Below are positions 1-5,220 of a stretch of 5,220 bases of DNA, piece by piece. The DNA is taken from assembly GCA_023392205.1 (NCBI GenBank), contig JAEVZN010000376.1, forward strand, positions 1 to 5,220. Direction: 5' to 3'. The translations under genes were made by a program, and so were the position numbers. Each line of letters begins with the position of its first letter. Positions within the stretch are counted from its first letter, which is position 1. Source of the DNA: Pseudomonadota bacterium (lineage in GTDB: Bacteria; Pseudomonadota; Alphaproteobacteria; Rhizobiales; Xanthobacteraceae). The notes under the pieces are model-generated. The model saw only the letters and a program-made list of their open reading frames with translations, was not told where the DNA came from and did no database searches.

Positions 1-670
1 CAGCCAGGCCGCGCATCAGATCGATATCGTGCGGCTGCTGGGCGGCGGATTGGTGCGCAGCGTGCGGGCCGCGACCGGGAGGTGGGACACATCGCGTCCG
101 ACCGAAGGTGCCTATTCCGCCTTGCTGACATTCGAGAATGGCTGCTTCGCCTCCTGCACCTATAACGGTTATGCGCATTTCGATTCCGATGAATATCAGG
201 GCTGGATCGGCGAGATGGGGACGCCCAAGGATCCCGCCAGATACGGGGCGCTCCGGCGGCAGCTTCAGGCCGCATCGGGAACGGACGACGAGGCGGCCAT
301 GAAGGCGGCACGCAATTACGGCGGCCGAGATTATACCGCAGCGACGCCTGAGAGCGCTGAACGGCATCACCAGCATTTCGGCCCGGTGATCATCTCCTGC
401 GACCGGGCAGACCTGCGGCCCGGCCCGAAGGGCGTAGCGATCCATGCCGATGAAGACGTACGTTTCGAAACTACGCCGGTGCCGGATATCGCGCGTTCCG
501 AGGTGATCGACGAGTTGTATTCGGCCATCGTAGACGGCCAACCACCGCTTCACGATGGCGAATGGTCGAGAGCGACGCTGGAGGTTTGTCTCGCCATGCT
601 GACATCCGCGCAGACACAACGCGATGTGACCCTGCAATGTCAGGTCTCCCTCACCGGAAGACGCGGATGA
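1..670 (+). CDS. Gfo/Idh/MocA-family oxidoreductase, C-terminal part (5' end outside window)
   Basis: The frame is open from base 2 to the TGA at 668-670, giving 222 visible residues. No start is visible: the GTG at 29 lies inside a conserved block, so the gene begins upstream of the window. The missing part should be the N-terminal Rossmann NAD(P)-binding domain, about 160-170 residues if the full protein is near the 380-400 usual for this branch. What is left is the substrate-binding C-terminal domain. Its first residues, SQAAHQIDIVRLLGG, match the family motif with the conserved His and Asp (HQID). The block YNGYAHFDSDEYQGWIGE and the ending HDGEWSRATLEVCLAML resemble phthalate 4,5-cis-dihydrodiol dehydrogenases (Pht4-like), which oxidise a ring cis-diol to a catechol with NAD+. 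The exact substrate cannot be told from this part. It overlaps the MarR gene by ATGA, which suggests a catabolic operon. The superfamily call is firm; the dihydrodiol role is moderate. Confidence 0.85.
   Translation, partial: SQAAHQIDIVRLLGGGLVRSVRAATGRWDTSRPTEGAYSALLTFENGCFASCTYNGYAHFDSDEYQGWIGEMGTPKDPARYGALRRQLQAASGTDDEAAMKAARNYGGRDYTAATPESAERHHQHFGPVIISCDRADLRPGPKGVAIHADEDVRFETTPVPDIARSEVIDELYSAIVDGQPPLHDGEWSRATLEVCLAMLTSAQTQRDVTLQCQVSLTGRRG
656..660 (+). promoter_or_regulatory. Ribosome binding site deciding the marR start
   Basis: GGAAG lies 6 bases before the ATG at 667, at the very end of the upstream oxidoreductase gene. It supports the ATG at 667 over the in-frame upstream ATG at 562, which would place 35 extra residues over coding sequence of the oxidoreductase. 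The start codon shares bases with the upstream stop (ATGA, 667-670), an arrangement typical of translational coupling. Confidence 0.55.
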
Positions 671-1245
671 GCACGACACGCGGTAGCCGTCCTCACGATA
701 CCGAGACCATCTTGCGCCATTGGCGCGAGGCCGTACCCAATGACCGCTTGGCCCATCTCGTCAAGGACGCCACACGGGCTCTCCTGCGCGCATTGCAGAT
801 GCGGTTGACCGCACATGATGTCACACTCGGACATTGGACGTTCCTGCGTGTGCTCTGGGAAAAGGACGGTGTCACGCAGCGCGAGCTGAGCGAGCAGGCA
901 GGGGTGATGGAGCCTACAACTTTTGCGGCACTCAATGCCATGGAGAAGCTTGGCTATATCTCGCGCCGTCAGTTGCCGGAAAGCCGCAAGAAGGTGTACG
1001 TCTTTCTGACGCCGAAGGGACGCGCGCTCAAAGACAAGCTTGTGCCCCTGGCCGAAGAGGTCAACCGGATCGCCGTTGCAGGAGTATCGCAGGCGCAGAT
1101 TGCCGCGGCCCGGCAGACATTACTCGCCATCATTGAAAATCTCGCCCGCGACGAAGCGCAAAGTGAAGACTCGGCGCGCCGCATTCCCTCGACCCGCGAA
1201 ATCGCATCGCGGGTCGCCGCGCGCGGCAAGGCGCGATCGGGCTAA
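667..1245 (+). CDS. MarR-family winged-helix transcriptional regulator
   Basis: A 192-residue protein if started at the ATG overlapping the upstream stop. Residues about 27-60 form the N-terminal dimerisation helices (LAHLVKDATRALLRAL, then LGHWTFLRVLWEKDG). Residues 68-98 form the helix-turn-helix (VTQRELSEQAGVMEPTT, with recognition helix AALNAMEKLGYI). Residues 100-119 form the basic wing (RRQLPESRKKVYVFLTPKGR), whose LTPKG ending is typical of MarR proteins. C-terminal dimerisation helices follow to about residue 160, and the last 30 residues are a basic Arg/Ala/Ser-rich tail that is longer than usual. Family members bind palindromic operators as dimers and often release DNA when an aromatic ligand binds. 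Its position at the end of an oxidoreductase operon fits local control of an aromatic pathway. The target and ligand are not visible, because the operon promoter is outside the window. The stop codon overlaps that of the convergent gene. Confidence 0.93.
   Translation: MSTTRGSRPHDTETILRHWREAVPNDRLAHLVKDATRALLRALQMRLTAHDVTLGHWTFLRVLWEKDGVTQRELSEQAGVMEPTTFAALNAMEKLGYISRRQLPESRKKVYVFLTPKGRALKDKLVPLAEEVNRIAVAGVSQAQIAAARQTLLAIIENLARDEAQSEDSARRIPSTREIASRVAARGKARSG
1190..1216. repeat. 10-bp perfect inverted repeat (potential hairpin) near the convergent gene ends
   Basis: CGACCCGCGA at 1190-1199 pairs perfectly with TCGCGGGTCG at 1207-1216 around a 7-base loop. It lies inside the last codons of marR, and 25 bases past the stop of the convergent minus-strand gene, so it could fold in transcripts from either side. 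It is followed at once by a 12-bp perfect palindrome, GCCGCGCGCGGC (1216-1227). Neither side has a T-run, so it is not a standard intrinsic terminator. It might slow polymerase or protect 3' ends, or it may be a chance result of GC-rich Arg/Ala codons. Confidence 0.4.
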
Positions 1246-1679
1246 GCTTTACGATCCGTGTCGGAGGCTGGCTCATCCGTCGCGTCGTCTAGAGCGCCGC
1301 CATCTGATTGCAAATCTTCGGAAGCATCGTCAGGCTCGCTATCCGATGGCAACGGATCGTCTGACAGTTCTGCATTCTTCAGAGCTTCGATTTCTTCGTC
1401 GCGCTCGGAACGCTCTTTAGGTTTTTCTTGCATGTCCCCCGGTGGACGATCCTCAGGAACAAGTGGCGGATTTTCCCCGGATCGCGCGGCGCGCTTCAAC
1501 ACATTTTCCGCGAGCCGACGGTACTCGGCGGCGGCATCTGCATACATCTCGCGCACCTGCGATTCGCGCGCGTCGTCGGCACGCCTGTCCAAGGCATCGG
1601 CCTTATCGCGGTATTCCTTTGCGCGACTTTTTGCGTCCATCATGCCCGAGACAAGTCTGCGACCGTGCCGGTGTTCCAT
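1242..1679 (-). CDS. Small acidic protein of unknown function with helical N-terminal half
   Basis: A 145-residue protein that I do not recognise. Residues 14-65 are rich in Ala, Arg, Glu and Asp with heptad-like spacing (AKEYRDKADALDRRADD, then REMYADAAAEYRRLAENV) and are probably a helical hairpin or coiled coil. The YRRLAE style recurs in small uncharacterised alphaproteobacterial proteins. Residues 66-95 are charged and Pro-rich. Residues 96-145 are strongly acidic (SDDPLPSDSEPDDASEDL) and probably disordered. There is no signal peptide, membrane segment or cysteine. The start is uncertain: the ATG at 1679 lies 23 bases past the ATPase stop, but the adjacent ATGs at 1643 and 1640 would remove a basic leader (EHRHGRR), and none has a clear ribosome binding site. 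It is the last gene of the minus-strand operon. The acidic tail could bind cations or basic partners, which is only a guess. An opposite-strand frame over the same bases is Ser-rich low-complexity and less credible. Confidence 0.68.
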   Translation of the reverse strand: MEHRHGRRLVSGMMDAKSRAKEYRDKADALDRRADDARESQVREMYADAAAEYRRLAENVLKRAARSGENPPLVPEDRPPGDMQEKPKERSERDEEIEALKNAELSDDPLPSDSEPDDASEDLQSDGGALDDATDEPASDTDRKA

Positions 1680-1702
1680 GAAGAATTTGGAATACAGTTC
1701 GT

Positions 1703-3991
1703 TCAGCGAATGGTGAGGTCCTCGTAGATGTCCTCCTCCTGGGCATTATGCAGCCGCACCAGGGATTCCACCGCTTCGATCACCCGTTGCGCGTCCCGCA
1801 CCAGAAATCGGTCCGCCATGGATGCGGTAAGACCGTCTGCCAGACGCGCAAGAAGCCTTGCCTGATGCAGGATTTCGCGGTGTGCCCGGCTCATCGCCGT
1901 TAATCCATGCCGGTCGGGCAAAATTTGCGCAAGCTCCGGATAGAGCCGGTTCTCATCGTCGCGCTCATGCGCAACCACGTCGCGCATGACGAGCATATTC
2001 GCCTCGCCGATCAGCAGAACGGCTCGATCCGGATCGGCCTCGTCGAGCGCGTCGGCTATCGCCTGCAACCGATCGAGTGTCTGGCCCAGCGCCTCGTGAT
2101 CCGACCAGAGTACCGACGCGTCGGATGGCTTCAGCGTCGGACGGCCCGGATGCCAGCCCGGTGTCAGCGCCCGCAAGGCATTGAGGATGACCGCGACGTC
2201 GATGGCTTCCTGTGTGAGCGCCGCGGCAACCGGCGTCAGATAGCCGAAAGCAGCCGCGAGCATCGCAAGGCCGGACAGCCCCATCCCGGCCCAGATGCTC
2301 TGCAACGCAATGCTGCGCGTGCGGTGTGCAATGGCTACGGCATCCGACACGCGATCAAGCCGATCGACCATGATCACGACATCGGCAGCTTCGGACGAGG
2401 CGCTGGCGCCGCGCGCGCCCATCGCGATGCCCACATCCGCCGCAGCCAGCGCAGGGGCGTCGTTGATGCCGTCGCCGACCATCATCGTCGGCTGCGCGCG
2501 CCGCTCCAGCGCAACGGCATCGACCTTGTCAGCCGGCACGCGGTCGGCCAGCACTGCATCGAGATTGAGCGCTGCTCCGATGGTCTCGGCCGCCTCGGCC
2601 TGATCGCCTGTGACCATCACGATACGCTGAACACCGGCGGAGCGTAGTGCATGAACCGCGCGCGGCGCTTCCGGTCGCAATTCATCGCCGAGCAGAATGG
2701 CGCCTCTGATTTCACCGTCGAACGATACGAAAACGGTGAGCGCGGAGCGCCATGTCGCGCGCCGCAATGCGCGCGCAGCCCAGGGTGCCGGCCGCTTATG
2801 GCCCGCAACAAAGGGATAGGAACCCGCCGTCACGGTTTTGCCCGACACCAGGCCGTGCAGGCCTGAGCCCATCGTTTCGCGCACATGCTCGGGCGTTACG
2901 AGTGACAGGCCTCTGGCGCGTGCGTCCGAGACGATCGCCGCAGCCACCACATGATGCGATGCCTGCTCAAGCGAGCCTGCGAGCATCAATATGGTATCGG
3001 CATCTACTCCGGGCGCAGTTTCAATGGCGATGACGCGGGCGCCGCCAACCGTCAAGGTCCCCGTCTTGTCCAGTAACGCCGTCCGAATGCGAGCAAGCGC
3101 TTCCAGCGGTCCGCTGCCCTTGATCAGGACGCCGCGCCGCGCGGCACGCGAGACCCCCGCAATGAACGCAACCGGTGCGGCGAGGATCAAGGGACAGGGT
3201 GTCGACGCGACCAGCACCGCCAGACCGCGCACCGGATCCTGCGACAATAGCCAGGCAGCGCCGGCAAGGACCAAGGTCACTGGCAGCAATACCAGCGCAT
3301 AGCGGTCGGCCACCCGGATGAACGGCGCCTTCGCGGTTTGCGCCGCCGTCACCATGCGGACGATGCCGGCATAGGCGCTCTCTCCGGCACTGGCCGTGGC
3401 GCTGAACGCGAAGGTGTCGCCCGCGTTGACCGTGCCGCTCCAAATGCGCTCGCCTTTGGCACGGGTATGCGGGATCGGCTCGCCGGTCAGCGCAGACTCG
3501 TCCAGCATCGCGCCCTCGCTCATGATCATGCCGTCAGCCGGCACGACCTCGCCGCCCCGGACAAGCAGGCAGTCACCCGCGGCGATATCGGCCGCCGCAA
3601 TATCCTCGACGGTCTCGCCGCTGCGGCGATGTGCGATCCGCGGTGCGCGGTCGACCAGAGCCTTCAGATCGCGCTCGGCGCGCGCGACGGCGAAATCTTC
3701 AAGCAGATTGCCACCGGCATACATGAGCGCCACCACGGCGCCGGCCAGATATTCGCCGAGCAGCAACGCGGCAGACATCGAGACAAGGGCGACAGCATCC
3801 ACCCCCATCCGCCCGGCCAGCAAATCGCGGGTCATTGAGATGGCCAGACCGATGACCACCGGCAAGGTGCCGGCCGCCCAGAGCCAGCCGGCAAGAACCT
3901 CCCGGCCCGCAAACCAGAAGGCAAGACCCAGCGCGAGCCCGCTCACCGCATTGACGACCAGTCCCTTTCGCACCAGCCGTTCGCCGATCAT
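1703..3991 (-). CDS. P1B-type (P1B-5-like) heavy-metal ATPase with C-terminal hemerythrin domain
   Basis: A 762-residue inner-membrane pump that uses ATP to move transition-metal ions, normally outward. There is no N-terminal metal-binding domain; membrane helices begin at residue 11 and I count about eight. The actuator TGE is at 169-171. The membrane metal motif is TPCP at 264-267, where copper pumps have CPC. The phosphorylated Asp is D308 in DKTGT. The nucleotide domain has GSG at 375-377, and SHH at 345-347 where most P1B pumps have a His-Pro pair. TGD is at 461-463 and GDGINDAP at 506-513. The last helix carries QEAID (594-598) followed by ILNALR. Residues about 629-762 form a hemerythrin-like four-helix domain with candidate di-iron ligands H632, H675, D679/E680, H704, H748 and E752. 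TPCP plus C-terminal hemerythrin defines the P1B-5 group; its member Nia of Sinorhizobium meliloti is linked to nickel and iron. The ATG at 3991 is the only start between the preceding stop and the first helix; its ribosome site (GCGAGA) is weak. Metal identity is inferred: iron is favoured, with nickel or cobalt possible. Confidence 0.95.
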   Translation of the reverse strand: MIGERLVRKGLVVNAVSGLALGLAFWFAGREVLAGWLWAAGTLPVVIGLAISMTRDLLAGRMGVDAVALVSMSAALLLGEYLAGAVVALMYAGGNLLEDFAVARAERDLKALVDRAPRIAHRRSGETVEDIAAADIAAGDCLLVRGGEVVPADGMIMSEGAMLDESALTGEPIPHTRAKGERIWSGTVNAGDTFAFSATASAGESAYAGIVRMVTAAQTAKAPFIRVADRYALVLLPVTLVLAGAAWLLSQDPVRGLAVLVASTPCPLILAAPVAFIAGVSRAARRGVLIKGSGPLEALARIRTALLDKTGTLTVGGARVIAIETAPGVDADTILMLAGSLEQASHHVVAAAIVSDARARGLSLVTPEHVRETMGSGLHGLVSGKTVTAGSYPFVAGHKRPAPWAARALRRATWRSALTVFVSFDGEIRGAILLGDELRPEAPRAVHALRSAGVQRIVMVTGDQAEAAETIGAALNLDAVLADRVPADKVDAVALERRAQPTMMVGDGINDAPALAAADVGIAMGARGASASSEAADVVIMVDRLDRVSDAVAIAHRTRSIALQSIWAGMGLSGLAMLAAAFGYLTPVAAALTQEAIDVAVILNALRALTPGWHPGRPTLKPSDASVLWSDHEALGQTLDRLQAIADALDEADPDRAVLLIGEANMLVMRDVVAHERDDENRLYPELAQILPDRHGLTAMSRAHREILHQARLLARLADGLTASMADRFLVRDAQRVIEAVESLVRLHNAQEEDIYEDLTIR

Positions 3992-4027
3992 GGCTGATTG
4001 TCTCGCAGATCGCGCCGGAGATTGCTC

Positions 4028-5220
4028 TCAAGCATAGACGAAACGTTCCGAAACGATTCTGCTGCGCGGCACCCCGCGCGCCATCAGGGACCGCTCGACA
4101 CTGTCCATCATCGCCGCCGGACCGCAGACGAAGTAGAGCCAATCCGGGCCTTGCACGCGGGTCAGACAAATATCGAGTACCGCCGCAGTCAATTCACCGG
4201 TGATGCCCGAAAATCCTGCCGGAGGCTCCGACAGTACATAATGCAGTTCCAGATCGAGCGCGGATGTCATGGCTTCGGTCTCGTCACGATAAAGAATCTG
4301 CGTTTCGACCCGGTTGCCGTAGATCAGCTTGACCGGATGCGGGTAGCGTTCGGCACGAAGCTGGCGCAGCATTCCCATGATGGGCGCGAAACCGACGCCG
4401 CCCGCAATAAACACAATTCCCTTCGCCGAGCGGCCGGCCAGCGTGAAATTTCCATGCGGCCCGTCGACCAGGGCCATTGTCCCCGACGCAATCGCGCCAA
4501 TGGTCCGGGTGAAGTCTCCGCTTTCCTTGATGGTGAAGGCGATCCTCGGCCGGTCGACCGGCGCGGAAGATATCGAAAACGGATGTTCGGTCAGGCTGAA
4601 TTTGGATTGCCCGAGCTTGAGCCAGGCAAATTGCCCGGCCGCGAATGGCATGGCTTCGCCCCGCGCGGGTTCGACCGCAACCTCCCACATCCGGTCCGCC
4701 ACCTTTCGGTTTGACACCACGTGATACGGATACCGCGCCAGCAGCAGCGGCTTGACGCCGTAGACATACACCATCGACAGAACTGCTATGGCCGTCGCCG
4801 CGATCCAGAACCCGGCAAGCCATGGATGGGCGCTATAGGTGCCGACTTTCAGCGTATGATGAGTGCCGGCCAGCGCGATGACGATGGCGAACAGGCCGTG
4901 ACTCGCGCGCCAGATTTCATAACGGAAAGGCAGCCTGTCGCGGAAGACCGCCAGCGCCACCAGCGCAAGCATCAGCCACCATGCCACCACGCCGCTGCGC
5001 AGATTGGGCGACGCGAACATCCGTTGCAGCGACGCCAGCGCATCGGCAGGCTCCGGCCATAATCGCGGCGCGGCGTAAAGAAGCGGATGCAGAATCACAA
5101 AAGCCAGCATCCAGAAGCTGGCCAACTGGTGGAACCGCATCGTGCGGTCGATACCGACCTTGCCGGACAGCCACTCGAACCGGCCCGACAGCACGAATTG
5201 CAGAAGCATCATGACATAGC
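4028..5220 (-). CDS. Ferric-reductase-like heme/FAD/NAD(P)H membrane oxidoreductase (N-terminus outside window)
   Basis: The frame stays open to the window edge, with Tyr-Val before the ATG at 5212. The family usually has one more membrane helix ahead of the LQFVLSGRF block, so the true start probably lies outside. Numbered from the ATG at 5212 there are 394 residues. The first part is a ferric-reductase-type membrane domain: His pairs H28/H42 and H105/H119, each 14 apart, fit two bis-His b-type hemes across the membrane, and further helices lie at about 74-91 and 130-151. Then comes an FAD domain with HPFSISS (210-216) and GPHGNF (251-256), and an NAD(P)H domain with GGVGFAPI (271-278), CGP (363-365) and the ending SERF. 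There is no 2Fe-2S domain. Such proteins pass electrons from cytoplasmic NAD(P)H through FAD and heme across the membrane, to ferric iron or other acceptors. It lies 36 bases ahead of the metal ATPase, in the same reading frame. The acceptor is not proven by sequence: ferric chelates, flavodoxin-like partners or oxygen are alternatives. Confidence 0.9.
   Translation of the reverse strand, partial: YVMMLLQFVLSGRFEWLSGKVGIDRTMRFHQLASFWMLAFVILHPLLYAAPRLWPEPADALASLQRMFASPNLRSGVVAWWLMLALVALAVFRDRLPFRYEIWRASHGLFAIVIALAGTHHTLKVGTYSAHPWLAGFWIAATAIAVLSMVYVYGVKPLLLARYPYHVVSNRKVADRMWEVAVEPARGEAMPFAAGQFAWLKLGQSKFSLTEHPFSISSAPVDRPRIAFTIKESGDFTRTIGAIASGTMALVDGPHGNFTLAGRSAKGIVFIAGGVGFAPIMGMLRQLRAERYPHPVKLIYGNRVETQILYRDETEAMTSALDLELHYVLSEPPAGFSGITGELTAAVLDICLTRVQGPDWLYFVCGPAAMMDSVERSLMARGVPRSRIVSERFVYA

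Noticed and set aside
29..31. GTG as start of the first oxidoreductase
   Set aside because: The conserved HQID motif lies before it in the same open frame, so the gene simply continues from outside the window.
562..666. Upstream in-frame ATG giving a longer MarR protein
   Set aside because: The extra 35 residues lie over conserved oxidoreductase codons and do not look like MarR sequence; the ATG at 667 has a ribosome site and an ATGA overlap.
1190..1227. Intrinsic transcription terminator
   Set aside because: The stem is present but there is no T-run on either strand and it sits inside coding sequence, so it is listed only as an inverted repeat.
1258..1716. Plus-strand frame (152 codons) opposite the small acidic protein
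   Set aside because: Ser-rich low-complexity translation, as expected from the antisense of Asp/Glu/Arg-rich codons. The minus-strand frame has helical periodicity and operon context, though neither strand is proven.
1907..2647. Long plus-strand open frame (246 codons) opposite the ATPase hemerythrin and P-domain region
   Set aside because: Arg/His-rich translation with no recognisable motif; the opposite strand encodes intact conserved ATPase motifs. It is a GC-rich shadow frame.
3191..3202. Copper-ATPase (CopA/CcoI-type) identity for the pump
   Set aside because: The membrane motif is TPCP, not CPC or CPH, there is no N-terminal CxxC metal-binding domain, and a hemerythrin domain is fused at the C-terminus.
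3396..4037. Plus-strand open frame (213 codons) opposite the ATPase N-terminus
   Set aside because: Ser/Ala/Arg low-complexity translation, antisense to a well-supported membrane and actuator domain.
3998..4714. Plus-strand open frame (238 codons) opposite the reductase FAD/NAD domains
   Set aside because: No family resemblance, and the antisense strand carries the GGVGFAPI, HPFSIS and CGP motifs.

Overview
The window looks like chromosomal DNA from a GC-rich alphaproteobacterium. The best guess is the Bradyrhizobium / Rhodopseudomonas / Afipia group, judged from protein style and gene types rather than from any marker gene. It is densely coding. There are no RNA genes, insertion sequences, CRISPR arrays or phage genes that I can see, and no intergenic stretch over 40 bases.

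Left part, plus strand (1-1245): the 3' end of a Gfo/Idh/MocA-family NAD(P)-dependent oxidoreductase, most like the phthalate cis-dihydrodiol dehydrogenase branch. It runs by a 4-base ATGA overlap into a MarR-family regulator. This is probably the tail of an aromatic-compound catabolic operon that carries its own regulator.

Right part, minus strand (5220 down to 1242): a second operon pointing toward the first. In transcription order it holds (a) a flavin/heme membrane oxidoreductase of the ferric-reductase type, cut by the window edge at its N-terminus, (b) a P1B-type metal-transporting ATPase with a TPCP membrane motif and a C-terminal hemerythrin-like domain, the hallmark of the P1B-5 group, and (c) a small, strongly acidic protein of unknown function with a helical N-terminal half. 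The gaps are 36 and 23 bases, so co-transcription is likely. The two operons meet tail to tail, with their stop codons sharing the four bases 1242-1245.

The most interesting content is the minus-strand cluster. A heme/flavin reductase beside a transition-metal ATPase that carries a di-iron-type hemerythrin domain suggests a redox-linked iron (or nickel/cobalt) handling module, in which the reductase could supply the reduced metal that the pump exports and the hemerythrin domain could sense oxygen, redox state or iron. That functional link is inference from gene order and domain content. Each domain assignment itself rests on visible motifs.
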